In this document: in pieces, positions 46,994-56,687 of the stretch | Position numbering within the stretch: position 1 is the first letter of the stretch | Layout: each line of letters starts with the position of its first letter | Source of the DNA: Gammaproteobacteria bacterium | GTDB taxonomy: Bacteria > Pseudomonadota > Gammaproteobacteria > Pseudomonadales > Porticoccaceae | Reading direction: 5' to 3' | Length of the DNA: 64,000 nt | NCBI GenBank assembly: GCA_016708925.1 | Contig: JADJET010000011.1 | Span: 23,925 to 87,924 of the forward strand | Translations under genes and position numbers: made by a program | The notes under the pieces: generated by a model | What the model was told of the DNA's origin: nothing | Seen by the model: only the letters and a program-made list of their open reading frames with translations | The model's database searches: none

Positions 46994-49159
46994 TCAATCC
47001 GTGGCTTCCGGGGCGTCCGCCATCGGCACGGGCTCCGCCTTCGGCGCATGGGACGCCTTGGCAGCGCGCTCCGCATCATCGAGCGCATCCTTGATGGACA
47101 GCTTGATGCGGCCGCGGGCGTCGACGTCGAGCACCCGGACCTTGATTTTCTGGCCTTCGGTCAGGTAGTCGCTGACTTTCTCCACGCGCTGGTCGGCGAT
47201 CTGGGAGATGTGCACCAGCCCGTCGGTACCCGGCATGATGGTCACAAAGGCACCGAAGTCCACGATCCGCGCCACGGTTCCCTCGTAGACTTTGCCGACT
47301 TCCGCCTCGGCGGTGATTTCCTGGATGCGGAAAACCGCCAGATCCAGACCGTCCCGGTTGTCGCAGTAGATACGAATCGAGCCGTCGTCCTGGATGTCGA
47401 TGGTCGCGCCGGTTTCTTCGGTAAGCGCGCGGATGGTGGAGCCACCCTTGCCGATCACATCGCGGATTTTTTCCGGATCGATTTTCAGGGTACGGAAGCG
47501 CGGCGCGTTATCCGCGACTTCGGCGCGGCTGACCGCGATCACCTTGTTCATCTCGGCCAGGATATGCAGGCGCGCGGCGAGTGCCTGATGCAGCGCCACC
47601 TCCATGATTTCCTCGGTGATGCCCTGGATCTTGATGTCCATCTGCAGCGCGGTAATACCCGCCGTGGTGCCGGCAACCTTGAAATCCATGTCGCCGAGAT
47701 GATCTTCGTCACCGAGGATATCGGTCAGCACCGCAAAGCCGTTCTCGTCCTTGACCAGGCCCATCGCAATGCCCGCCACCGGCGCCTTCAATGGCACCCC
47801 GGCATCCATCAACGCAAGGCTTGAACCGCACACCGACGCCATTGAGCTGGAACCGTTTGACTCGGTGATCTCCGACACGACCCGCACCGTGTAGGGAAAT
47901 TCGTCTTCGCTCGGCAGCATCGCAGCGATACCGCGCCGCGCCAGGCGACCGTGGCCGGTCTCGCGCCGACTGGTACCACCCATGCGGCCGGTCTCGCCGA
48001 CCGAGTAGGGAGGAAAGTTGTAGTGCAGCATGAAGCGATCACGACGTGACCCTTCCAGTGCATCAATCATCTGTGCATCGCGCAGCGAACCCAGCGTAGC
48101 GACCACGATGGCCTGGGTTTCGCCGCGGGTGAACAACGACGAGCCATGGGCATTGGGCAGCACGCCCACTTCGATGGCCAAGGGACGCACGGTACGGGCA
48201 TCCCGGCCGTCGATGCGCGGTGCGCCGGCGACCACGCGCCCTCGCACCACTTTCTTTTCCAGCTTCTTGAACAGGTTGCTCACCTGTTCGGCAGTTACGC
48301 CCGCGGCTTCGTCGGCATTGTGGCCGACGCAGCGGTCGCGCAACTCGGTCAGACGCATCTGCCGTTGCTGCTTCTCGGTAATCTGATAGGCAGCGGCAAG
48401 ATCGTCGCCAATCTGTGCGGTAATCGCCTGCAACAAAGCGGCATTGTCGGCCGGCGCGGACCATTCCCAACGCGGTTTGCCCGCATCCCGCACCAGTTCG
48501 TCGATCACCTGGACGACCGCCTGCATTTCCTGGTGAGCAAAGAGCACGGCGCCCAGCATCAGGTCTTCAGGCAGTTCCTTGGCTTCCGACTCCACCATCA
48601 GCACCGCGTCCCGCGTACCTGCCACGACCATGTCGAGCTGCGAGGTTTCGAGTTCGCTGTAACGCGGATTGAGCAGATAACCCTGGTCCGGGTGATAGCC
48701 GACGCGTGCGGCACCGATCGGGCCGTCGAACGGGATCCCGGAAATCGCCAGCGCCGCCGAACAACCGATCAGGGCCGCGACATCCGGATCCATGTCGCGA
48801 TCCACCGACATCACGGTAGCGACCACCTGTACTTCGTTGCGAAACCCGGCCGGAAACAGCGGTCGCAGCGGTCTGTCGATGAGTCGGCTGGTCAGAGTTT
48901 CTTTTTCCGTCGGACGGCCTTCGCGGCGAAAAAAACCGCCGGGAATGCGGCCGGCGGCGTAGGTCTTTTCCTGATAGTTGACGGTCAGCGGGAAAAAATC
49001 CTGACCCGGCCGCGCATCGCGAGCAGCCACCGCGGTACACAACACCACGGTACCGTCCATGCTGCACAGCACCGCGCCGGTCGCCTGGCGGGCGACGCGC
49101 CCGGTCTCCAGCGTGACCTCATGGTTGCCATACTTGAATGTTTTTTTTACCAAATTCAC
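46994..49159 (-). CDS. pnp: Polynucleotide phosphorylase
   Basis: 721 residues if GTG 49159 is used (NLVKKTFKYGNHEVTLETG follows), with an AGGTGA box. Two RNase PH domains carry QDFFPLTVNYQEKTYAAG and FPYTVRVVSEI. The KH domain has VIGKGGSTIRAL, and the S1 domain has GTVARIVDFGAFV and GLVHISQIAD. Length and order match E. coli Pnp. It degrades RNA 3-prime to 5-prime with phosphate, in the degradosome. It follows rpsO as usual. Intact. Confidence 0.95.
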   Translation of the reverse strand: MNLVKKTFKYGNHEVTLETGRVARQATGAVLCSMDGTVVLCTAVAARDARPGQDFFPLTVNYQEKTYAAGRIPGGFFRREGRPTEKETLTSRLIDRPLRPLFPAGFRNEVQVVATVMSVDRDMDPDVAALIGCSAALAISGIPFDGPIGAARVGYHPDQGYLLNPRYSELETSQLDMVVAGTRDAVLMVESEAKELPEDLMLGAVLFAHQEMQAVVQVIDELVRDAGKPRWEWSAPADNAALLQAITAQIGDDLAAAYQITEKQQRQMRLTELRDRCVGHNADEAAGVTAEQVSNLFKKLEKKVVRGRVVAGAPRIDGRDARTVRPLAIEVGVLPNAHGSSLFTRGETQAIVVATLGSLRDAQMIDALEGSRRDRFMLHYNFPPYSVGETGRMGGTSRRETGHGRLARRGIAAMLPSEDEFPYTVRVVSEITESNGSSSMASVCGSSLALMDAGVPLKAPVAGIAMGLVKDENGFAVLTDILGDEDHLGDMDFKVAGTTAGITALQMDIKIQGITEEIMEVALHQALAARLHILAEMNKVIAVSRAEVADNAPRFRTLKIDPEKIRDVIGKGGSTIRALTEETGATIDIQDDGSIRIYCDNRDGLDLAVFRIQEITAEAEVGKVYEGTVARIVDFGAFVTIMPGTDGLVHISQIADQRVEKVSDYLTEGQKIKVRVLDVDARGRIKLSIKDALDDAERAAKASHAPKAEPVPMADAPEATD

Positions 49160-49220
49160 ACGTTCACCTGCTTCTGGTTGCGGCGGCAGCCCCGGCGGAG
49201 CTGCCGCGAATGAAATCGCC

Positions 49221-49490
49221 TCAACGGCGCAAGCCGAGCTTGGCAATCAACTGCCGGTAGCGCTCGGTGTTTTTGCCTTTCAGATAATCCAGCAGTTTAC
49301 GGCGCTGGTTCACCATGCGGATCAGCCCGCGTCGGGAATGGTGATCCTTGCCGTGCGCCTTGAAGTGACCCTGCAATTTGTCGATGTTGGCGCTCAGCAG
49401 CGCAACCTGGACTTCCGGTGAACCGGTGTCGTTTGCGGCGCTCGCGTTGTCGCGAATGATCACGGATTTCTCTTCTGCGTTCAGTGCCAT
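49221..49490 (-). CDS. rpsO: 30S ribosomal protein S15
   Basis: 89 residues: MALNAEEKSVIIRDNA, DTGSPEVQVALLSANI, HHSRRGLIRMVNQRRKLLDY and the basic end IAKLGLRR. Standard S15, binds 16S rRNA and represses its own translation in E. coli. Located between truB and pnp, as in E. coli. Confidence 0.97.
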   Translation of the reverse strand: MALNAEEKSVIIRDNASAANDTGSPEVQVALLSANIDKLQGHFKAHGKDHHSRRGLIRMVNQRRKLLDYLKGKNTERYRQLIAKLGLRR

Positions 49491-49599
49491 GTCGTGGTCT
49501 CCAATATGCCGATAAGATTCGGGTCGGTCCGCGCATATTTGCAGATCGCCCAGTGGTTGCCGGATGCGACGCCATGCCGCTCCGGTATTCATCCAGCCG

Positions 49600-49618
49600 T
49601 TTTTCAACAGCCTGCTAG
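49600..49618. repeat. Solo TTTTTCAACAGCCTGCTAG repeat at the truB 3-prime end
   Basis: Variant of the repeat end seen at 38186-38199. On the minus strand it reads TAGCAGGCTGTTGAAAAA, and its first TAG is the truB stop codon (49615-49617). Confidence 0.5.
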
Positions 49619-50559
49619 CGCTGGGTTCCGGCGACCAGCCGATGAGGCTTGATGCGGCCGTCGTCCAACACTTCTCCAACGCCGAGAAATTCTCCCGGCG
49701 CCCTGAAAACCCGTACCAGGTCCCCTTCACTGGCGTCCTGCCGCGCCTGCGCCAGCGCCACCGCCTGACCGCGCAGAAAATACCAGGACAGATTCTCCGG
49801 CAGCTCCAGCGCCAGGCGGTCGGCCACTGCCGCATCCACCGGGCGCAGCAAGGTATCCAGTGCGGCGAATGACCCGCTGGTGCGCAGTGCATCGATATCA
49901 TCCAGCGTCACCGCGTCGGCTTCGCCAAACGGGCCCGACGCCAATCGTCGCAAGCGAGTCACATGCGCGCCACAACCCAACTGACGGCCGAGATCTTCGG
50001 CGAGCGTCCGGATGTAGGTGCCCTTGCTGCAACGGATCACTACATCCAGCTCGGCGCATTCACCGCTGCGAAACGCGTCAATCGCGTAACTGTGGATAAT
50101 CACCTGACGCGGCGCGCGCTCCACTTCGAGCCCCTGACGCGCCAGCTTGTAGAGCGGTTGGCCACCTTGCTTGAGCGCCGAATACATCGAGGGAATCTGT
50201 TCGATGCTGCCGCGAAACGCTGTCAACGCCGCTTCGATCTGCGCGGCCGACACGCTGGCGGCACTCTTCTCCGCCAGCACGTCGCCGTCCTGATCGCCGG
50301 TGGTCGTGGTCACGCCCAAGCGAAAAGTACTGGCGTAGGTTTTGTCGGCTTCGAGCAGAAACTGAGTGAATTTGGTGGCTTCGCCAAAACAGATCGGCAG
50401 CACCCCCGTCGCCAGCGGATCCAGGCTGCCGGTATGTCCCGCCTTGGCGGCGTCAAACAGCCATTTGACGCGCTGCAGAGCCTGATTCGAGGTCGGGCCC
50501 GCCGGCTTGTCGAGCACCAGGATGCCGTCCACGGATCTGCCCTTGCGCGCACGCGCCAT
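49615..50559 (-). CDS. truB: tRNA pseudouridine-55 synthase
   Basis: 314 residues from ATG 50559, one base after the rbfA stop. GILVLDKPAGPTSNQAL, the catalytic aspartate in GHTGSLDPLATGVLP, SKGTYIRTLAEDLG and a C-terminal PUA-like part are standard TruB. It makes pseudouridine 55 in the T loop of tRNAs. The stop codon is supplied by a dispersed repeat, so the last residues (RLVAGTQR) may differ from relatives. Otherwise intact. Confidence 0.95.
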   Translation of the reverse strand: MARARKGRSVDGILVLDKPAGPTSNQALQRVKWLFDAAKAGHTGSLDPLATGVLPICFGEATKFTQFLLEADKTYASTFRLGVTTTTGDQDGDVLAEKSAASVSAAQIEAALTAFRGSIEQIPSMYSALKQGGQPLYKLARQGLEVERAPRQVIIHSYAIDAFRSGECAELDVVIRCSKGTYIRTLAEDLGRQLGCGAHVTRLRRLASGPFGEADAVTLDDIDALRTSGSFAALDTLLRPVDAAVADRLALELPENLSWYFLRGQAVALAQARQDASEGDLVRVFRAPGEFLGVGEVLDDGRIKPHRLVAGTQR

Positions 50560-50560
50560 C

Positions 50561-50947
50561 TCAGCTTTGCTCCGCGCGACGGGCACGCGCATCGCTCGCC
50601 AAGGCATGGTCGATCAAGGCCGCGAGTCGCTGTCCGCGGTCGCCGGTCGTGTCATGAATGAAATGCAAGCGCGGAATGATACGTAGACGAATTACGCCGC
50701 CGAGTCTGCCGCGCAAAAAGCCGGCGGCGCCGTTGAGCGCCGCAATTGCCTCAGCGCACTGCTCCGCACTGCGCTGGCCGATAAAGCTCACGAACACTTT
50801 GGCGCTCGTAAGGTCGCGGGTGACATCGACACTGGTGATGTTGGCCAACTCGACGCGCGGATCGTCGAGTTCGGTGCGCAACAATTCCGCCAGCTCACGC
50901 TGGAGTGCATCGGCGACCCGCTCGCTGCGCTTGAATTCCCTGGGCAT
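50561..50947 (-). CDS. rbfA: 30S ribosome-binding factor A
   Basis: 128 residues: MPREFKRSERVADALQRELA, DDPRVELANITSVDVTRDL and LRGRLGGVIRLRIIPRLHFI are the RbfA KH-like fold. It assists 16S 5-prime maturation and cold adaptation. It is between infB and truB in the nusA operon. Intact. Confidence 0.95.
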   Translation of the reverse strand: MPREFKRSERVADALQRELAELLRTELDDPRVELANITSVDVTRDLTSAKVFVSFIGQRSAEQCAEAIAALNGAAGFLRGRLGGVIRLRIIPRLHFIHDTTGDRGQRLAALIDHALASDARARRAEQS

Positions 50948-50958
50948 ATGCTGTCTCG

Positions 50959-53507
50959 CTAGAGCTGCCGCGCCACTCTCTGGATATCATAGACCTCGAT
51001 CTGATCGCCGGGGCGAACATCGTTGTAGCCTTTGACCCCGACACCGCACTCGGTGCCGGCACGCACCTCCGCGACATCGTCCTTGAAGCGTCGCAAGGAT
51101 TCCAGTTCACCGGAAAAAATCACCACGCTGTCGCGCAACACCCGAATCGGTTTGCTGCGGTACAGCGCACCTTCCACCACGCGGCAACCAGCGACCTGAC
51201 CAAATTTCGGCGACCGGAATACTTCACGCACTTCGGCGATGCCGACGATTTCCTCGCGCACTTCGGGCGCCAACATGCCCGACAGCGATTTCTTGACCTC
51301 GTCAAGCAAGTGGTAAATAACGCTGTAGTAGCGGATATCGACACCTTCGGCAGCGGCAACCTTGCGCGCCGCGGCGTCGGCGCGGACATTGAAGCCCAGC
51401 ACCACCGCACCCGTGGTAACCGCCAGATTGATGTCGGATTCCGTCAATCCACCGATCCCTGAGCTCACTACATTCACGCCCACCTCATCGGTGGCAAAGT
51501 CGTGCAGCGCGGACAACAGGGCTTCCAGGGAACCGCGCACGTCCGCCTTGACGACCACCGGCAACACTTTGCGAGCCGTGCCTTCAAAGCCGGCAAATAC
51601 GTTCTCGAGGTTGACGGCTTGCTGGCGTGCCACGCGCTCCTCGCGCGAACGGGTCTGACGCAGCTGGACAATCTCGCGCGCCTGGCGTTCATCGGACGTC
51701 ACATAGAACTCGTCACCGGCTTGCGGCGGGACATCGAGCCCCAGCACTTCCACCGGAATCGATGGGCCGGCCTCGCGCGCTGGCGCGCCATCGTCACCGA
51801 TCATTGCCCGCACTTTGCCGACACTTTCGCCGGCCAGCAGAAAATCGCCAGGCCGCAGCGTACCCACCTGGACCAGCAAGGTCGCTACCACTCCCCGCGC
51901 ACGATCAACCCGCGCTTCGATGACGACTCCGCGCGCAGGCACCGCGACCGGGGCGCGCAGTTCGAGCAATTCCGCCTGCAAGGACACCGCTTCCAGCAGC
52001 GCTTCAATGCCCTCACCGGTGTGGGCGGAGACCCGCACGAATTGCGTATCGCCACCCCACTCCTCGGGCACCACTTCCAGCGCCGACAGCTCGCTGGTGA
52101 TCTGATCGAAATTCGCACCCTGCTTGTCTATTTTATTGATGGCGACGACTAAGGGCACACCGGCGGCACGCGCATGGGCGACCGCTTCCTTGGTCTGCGG
52201 CATCACGCCATCATCCGCCGCGACGACAAGAATCACCACATCGGTGGCACGGGCGCCGCGGGCGCGCATCGCGGTAAAAGCGGCGTGACCCGGGGTATCG
52301 AGGAACGTGATAAACCCGCGCGGCGTCTGCACATGATAAGCGCCGATATGCTGTGTGATGCCACCAGCTTCGCCGGACGCAATGCGGGATTTACGGATGT
52401 AATCGAGCAGTGACGTTTTGCCATGGTCGACATGGCCCATCACGGTGACCACCGGAGCGCGGGGCAGGGGCTCCCCCTCTATCGCCGCAATCCCTTCACG
52501 GAACGTCTTTTCCACGGCGGCCTCGTGAGAAGCGACAGCTACCGGCCTGTGGCCCATTTCCTCGATCACCAGGAATGCGGTATCGCGGTCAATCGTTTGA
52601 TTGATGGTGGCCATGGTGCCCATTTTCATCAATTCGCGAATGACCAGGGCCGCCTTGACTGCCATTTTCTGGGCGAGATCAGCGACGGTGATTTCCTCGG
52701 GAACTTCGACTTCGTGCACAATTTTTCCGGTAGGTCTTTTGAACACATGAATGTTGCGGGCCTGCACCGCCGGACGCCCCGAGAGCAATCGCGGCTTGCG
52801 GTCCGCGTCGTCATCGTCCACCAGGATTTCGGTGACGCCTTCGGTCTTCTGTTTGCGCTGCCCTTTGAGCGGCTTCTTCTTCTTGGGCTTGTCGTCGTCG
52901 ACATCCAGCGGGGCGTCGTCGCGCTTTTCACGCTTCTTCCCGGCCTTGCCGCCATCACCAATCGGCTCCGCGGCCGCTATCGCGGCAACCACCGCGGGCG
53001 CGCCGTCGGTCTTGACGATCACTTTTCCGGCACCAGGGCTGGGCCAGACTCGGGTTCCGGCGGTCGGCGCGCCTCGTCTGCGATGCGCGCGCGATCTTCT
53101 TCCGCCTTGCGGCGCGTTTCAATGGCGGCGATCCGTTTTGCTTCCGGATCTTCCATCACTATGGGAGCAGCGACCGGCGCCTCAATTTCTGGGGTTGGTT
53201 CCGACTCGTCGCTTTCGTCCTGCTTGACGTAGGTGCGCTTCTTTCGCACTTCCACATTGACGACGCGCTTGCCCGATCCCGTGCGCAGTGTACTCACGGT
53301 CTTGCGGCGCAAGGTGATTTTGCGCGGCTCCTCCGTTTCTTCACCGTGCAGGCTTTTCAGATAAACCAGTAATTTCTGTTTATCCTCATCGTTGACAACC
53401 TGCTCGGCAGAGTCGTGCGACAGCCCGGCGGCGTGCATTTGCCGAAGCAAGCGCTCAACCGGAGCATCGACCACTTCGGCAAGTTCACTGACAGTCAGTT
53501 GAGCCAT
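50959..53507 (-). CDS. infB: Translation initiation factor IF-2, split into two overlapping frames
   Basis: Frame one (53507-53019) starts MAQLTVSELAEVVDAPVERL, the IF2_N domain, and ends EPESGPALVPEK. Frame two (from GTG 53022) starts IVKTDGAPAVVAAIAA, has a Lys-rich linker and second IF2_N copy (TVADLAQKMAVKAALVIREL), then G1 GHVDHGKTSLLDYI, LDTPGHAAF and NKID, and runs to the C-terminus DIQRVARQL. Together they give about 850 residues, normal IF-2 size. The GTGA overlap lies in the poorly conserved linker. One lost base is likely, though a coupled restart like the internal starts of E. coli infB cannot be excluded. Confidence 0.93.
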
Positions 53508-53573
53508 GCTTTTCAGTTCCTCGCTCTATGCACGATCAGCATCAAACTTGATCCGCTCGAAACGTCACTTGCT

Positions 53574-55067
53574 TCAGACTTCATTCGTCGCAAACCAGGG
53601 CGCTCGCGCCGTCATTATCAGCTCCGCAGCCCGTTCCGGCGCCATCGCCTCGATGTCCAGCAAATCATCGACCGACTGTTCGGCGAGATCCTCGACAGAA
53701 ACAATTCCGTGCGCCGCGAGCTTGTGGGCAAGCGTCGAGTCCATGCCCGTCATTGCGAGCAGGTCGTCTCCAGGAGTAGCCTCCGCCAGTTCCTCCTCGG
53801 ATGCCAACGCCCTGGTCAACAAAGCGTCCTTCGCGCGAGCGCGTAATTCTTCCGCCATATCGCGATCAAACCCCTCGATACCGGCCATTTCGTCGATAGG
53901 CACATAAGCGACTTCTTCAAGCGTCGTGAAACCTTCCTCGACAAGCACGCTGGCTACGTCTTCATCGATATCCAGTGTGTCCATGAACTGCTGGATAGTG
54001 CTACCGGCCTCCTCTTGCTGCTTGGCCTGGATCTCATCCACGCTCATCACATTGATGTTCCAACCGGTGAGCTCGGATGCCAAACGCACATTCTGGCCGC
54101 CGCGCCCGATTGCCTGAGCCAGGGCGTCCGCAGCGACAGCCACGTCCATGGAATGACTGTCTTCGTCCACGATAATGGATTCGACTTCGGCAGGGGCCAT
54201 GGCGTTGATGACCAGCTGCGCGGGGTTGTCGTCCCACAACACGATATCAATGCGCTCGCCGTCCAGTTCGTTGGACACTGCCTGAACTCGCGCGCCACGC
54301 ATGCCGACACAGGCTCCGATGGGATCCATGCGCCCGTCGTTGGTTTTCACGGCAATCTTCGCCCGCGCACCGGGATCGCGCGCGGCAGCGCGAATCTCGA
54401 TCACCTGCTCGGCAATTTCGGGTACTTCGATGCGAAACAACTGGGTCAACATGGCGTTGCAGCGTCGGCTCATCAACAACACGGGACCGCGGCCTTCGGT
54501 GTTTATGCCCATCAGCACCGCGCGCACCCGGTCGTTGACGCGGAATACTTCCCGACCCACCAGCTCTTCCCGCGGCAACAATCCCTCTGCGTTGTTGCCG
54601 AGATCGACAATGATGTGTTCGCGCGTGACTTTCTTGACCATGCCGCCGAGCAATTCACCAATCCGATGTTCGTATTGCCGCGCGACCAGTGCGCGCTCGG
54701 CATCGCGCACTTTCTGCACAATCACCTGTTTCGCGGTCTGGGCGGCTATCCGCCCGAATTCGACGTTGTCGATCTGTTCTTCAAAAATGTCGCCGGGTTT
54801 CAGGTTAGGGTCGCGCTCATGTGCCTCTTCGAGCGTGAACTGGGTGCCCAACTCGGCCAGCGTGGCATCATCGACCACGGTCCACCAGCGGTAGGTCTCG
54901 TAGTCTCCGGTGCGCCGGTCTATCGTGACGCGGATATTGGAATCTTCGTCAAAACGCTTTGTGGTCGCCATCGCGAGCGCCTGCTCCATGGCGTCGAAGA
55001 TCACACCCTCGGCAACGCCCTTTTCATTGGACACGGCCTGGGCAACCTGCAGGATTTCCTTGCTCAT
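53574..55067 (-). CDS. nusA: Transcription termination/antitermination factor NusA
   Basis: 497 residues from MSKEILQVAQAVSNEKGVAE. The N-terminal RNA-polymerase-binding domain and S1 domain (GGMVKKVTREHIIVDLGNN) are followed by KH domains with DPIGACVGMRGARVQAV and QAIGRGGQNVRLAS. Two acidic C-terminal repeats contain LVEEGFTTLEEVAYVP and the related LAAHGIVSVEDLAEQ. Length matches E. coli NusA (495). Intact; middle of the rimP-nusA-infB operon. Confidence 0.96.
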   Translation of the reverse strand: MSKEILQVAQAVSNEKGVAEGVIFDAMEQALAMATTKRFDEDSNIRVTIDRRTGDYETYRWWTVVDDATLAELGTQFTLEEAHERDPNLKPGDIFEEQIDNVEFGRIAAQTAKQVIVQKVRDAERALVARQYEHRIGELLGGMVKKVTREHIIVDLGNNAEGLLPREELVGREVFRVNDRVRAVLMGINTEGRGPVLLMSRRCNAMLTQLFRIEVPEIAEQVIEIRAAARDPGARAKIAVKTNDGRMDPIGACVGMRGARVQAVSNELDGERIDIVLWDDNPAQLVINAMAPAEVESIIVDEDSHSMDVAVAADALAQAIGRGGQNVRLASELTGWNINVMSVDEIQAKQQEEAGSTIQQFMDTLDIDEDVASVLVEEGFTTLEEVAYVPIDEMAGIEGFDRDMAEELRARAKDALLTRALASEEELAEATPGDDLLAMTGMDSTLAHKLAAHGIVSVEDLAEQSVDDLLDIEAMAPERAAELIMTARAPWFATNEV

Positions 55068-55077
55068 TCCAACGCTC

Positions 55078-55539
55078 TCACTGGTTACCGAATTGCGGCA
55101 CTACGCTTGCCCGCTCGACGCCGGCATGCGGAAACAAATATTCATGGTCGTCGACCACGATGACAATTTCGTCTTTCTCCACGGCGACCAAACGCCCCTG
55201 GAATTTGCGTCGGCCCTCGAAGGCCGTGCGCAAGCGCAAATTGATGTCGGATCCAACAAACTGTCGAAACTGATCCAGTTCATAAAGCGGCCGATCCAGC
55301 CCCGGCGATGACACTTCCAGGGTGTACTCGCCGGCAATGGGGTTTTCGACATCCAGCAAGCTGCCCAGCTGTCGACTGATGCGCTCGCAATCTTGTATGC
55401 CGATGCCGTCCGGTTTGTCGATGTATACCCTGAGCAAGCCGTGCCGCCCCGCCGCCGAGAACTCCAGGCCCCAAAGCTCGCAACCGAAGGCAGTCACCAC
55501 CGGCTCGATCAATGCTTTCAGTCTGTCGTCACGCCGCAT
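55078..55539 (-). CDS. rimP: Ribosome maturation factor RimP
   Basis: 153 residues: LIEPVVTAFGCELWGLEFSA, RVYIDKPDGIGIQDCERISR, EYTLEVSSPGLDRPLYELDQ and a C-terminal SH3-like part. First gene of the nusA operon, ten bases before nusA. It assists 30S assembly. Intact. Confidence 0.95.
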   Translation of the reverse strand: MRRDDRLKALIEPVVTAFGCELWGLEFSAAGRHGLLRVYIDKPDGIGIQDCERISRQLGSLLDVENPIAGEYTLEVSSPGLDRPLYELDQFRQFVGSDINLRLRTAFEGRRKFQGRLVAVEKDEIVIVVDDHEYLFPHAGVERASVVPQFGNQ

Positions 55540-55663
55540 GTTATCGAACCTGCCGTTGTCTCCCCGGATTCGGCCGGCCCGGATTCGCCCCCCAGTCTGG
55601 CGCTCTGCTCTGCCGGTACATCAAAGCGCAACCCGCCACAAAAAACAAAACCCCCAGAAAACA

Positions 55664-55689
55664 AAAAGCCCCTGATATCAGGGGCTTTT
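55664..55689 (-). terminator. Terminator after tRNA-fMet, upstream of rimP
   Basis: Perfect 26-base palindrome AAAAGCCCC...GGGGCTTTT around GATATC. On the minus strand it is followed by TTTTTGTTTT, so it ends tRNA transcription before the rimP promoter region. Confidence 0.85.
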
Positions 55690-55727
55690 GTCACCGGCTG
55701 GCACACGTCAAATGTGCCGGCTAAATT

Positions 55728-55804
<77 letters not shown>

Positions 55805-55890
55805 TCGACAAACGGCTCGCGCCGCCTCAGGAACCTGGTGATCCCTGACCCTCACGCCGCCCTGAAATTGCATCAGCGCGAGGGGCGCGA

Positions 55891-55919
55891 AGTATATGAT
55901 TGGCCCGCAATCGGGTCAA
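55891..55919 (-). promoter_or_regulatory. Sigma-70 promoter of tRNA-fMet with GC-rich discriminator
   Basis: Minus strand TTGACC (55919-55914), 17-base spacer, TATACT (55896-55891), then TCGCGCCCC. Near-consensus boxes with ideal spacing. The GC-rich discriminator is typical of stable-RNA promoters under stringent control. It is about 80 bases from the tRNA 5-prime end. Confidence 0.8.
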
Positions 55920-56104
55920 GCGCTTCAACGCGCCCCGCACATCGTTTTGATACCCCGAGACAGCCGATCACGCGCCAGCCAAACGGCCGCATACGAACCA
56001 CGCGAACATCTGATGCAGGAAGGAAAAGCAGGAAGAAGGAAAGGCGACATAGCTTCCTGACGGAACCCGCGCTCCAGCAGCGGCGCACCTCATGCGCGCC
56101 GGAA

Positions 56105-56122
56105 CATCGCCGTTCGGCGATG
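56105..56122 (-). terminator. Hairpin 3-prime of tRNA-Leu
   Basis: CATCGCCG/CGGCGATG stem with a two-base AA loop, 17 bases beyond the tRNA-Leu CCA. There is no T run, so it may be a processing or weak termination structure. Confidence 0.4.
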
Positions 56123-56138
56123 CTTTGCAACTCAAACA

Positions 56139-56223
56139 TGGTGCCCAAGGCCGGACTCGAACCGGCACAGCTTACGCCACTACCCCCTCAAGATAGCGTG
56201 TCTACCAATTCCACCACTTGGGC
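56139..56223 (-). tRNA. tRNA-Leu(GAG)
   Basis: 85-nt class II tRNA: acceptor GCCCAAG/CTTGGGC, D arm GGAATTGGTAGACA, anticodon loop TTGAGGG giving GAG, a variable arm after GGTAG, T arm GGTTCGAGTCC and encoded CCA. Lies just after secG, as in other gammaproteobacteria. Confidence 0.95.
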
Positions 56224-56228
56224 CTGAC

Positions 56229-56687
56229 TCACGGTTTCGGTGGCGCGTCCTGCGACACCACATCTTTGCTCACTGCATCTTTCTTGCTCACTGCGTCTTC
56301 AGTTGCCGCGTCTTTACTTGCGGCATCATCCGTCAGCGCCGGAATCTCCGCAGCGGCGGCAGGACCGCCGCCGGCTTCCGGAGTCGGGATTTCGGTTTCC
56401 GCCGGCGCCGCCTCAAGCATCTTGAGTTCCGGGGTAAGCGCCGCGCCTGCACCCGCCTTGTGTTTCGCAACCACGGCCAGACTAAAACTGGTCAGGAAGA
56501 ATACCAACGCGAGCCCTGCGGTGACCCTGCTGAAAAAATTCCAGCTGCCCACACTGCCAAACAGCGTTTGCGAAGCGCCGGCGCCAAACGAAGCACCGGC
56601 CTCGGCGCCCTTCCCTTGCTGCAGAAGCACGAAGGCAACCAAGGCGCAGGCGATGACAATATGTAACAGGATTACCAGGGTTTCCAT
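56229..56687 (-). CDS. secG: SecG preprotein translocase subunit with long charged tail
   Basis: 152 residues. METLVILLHIVIACALVAFV and LLQQGKGAEAGASFGAGASQ, followed by the second helix TAGLALVFFLTSFSLAVV, are SecG. E. coli SecG has 110 residues; here a tail of ~75 residues includes a run of SKDA/SKKDA-like repeats (DAASKDAATEDAVSKKDAVS). It helps SecYEG translocation. The start overlaps the tpiA end by 16 bases. Confidence 0.93.
   Translation of the reverse strand: METLVILLHIVIACALVAFVLLQQGKGAEAGASFGAGASQTLFGSVGSWNFFSRVTAGLALVFFLTSFSLAVVAKHKAGAGAALTPELKMLEAAPAETEIPTPEAGGGPAAAAEIPALTDDAASKDAATEDAVSKKDAVSKDVVSQDAPPKP

Larger units (their letters stand above)
55805..56138. other. Spacer between the two tRNA genes
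   Basis: 334 bases without a gene. It holds the fMet promoter (55891-55919) and a hairpin (56105-56122). A purine-rich run lies near 56020-56045. Confidence 0.6.

Noticed and set aside
48146..49213. Long plus-strand frame opposite pnp (and 54015-55163 opposite nusA)
   Set aside because: His/Gln/Arg-rich shadows of intact housekeeping genes with no recognisable domain.
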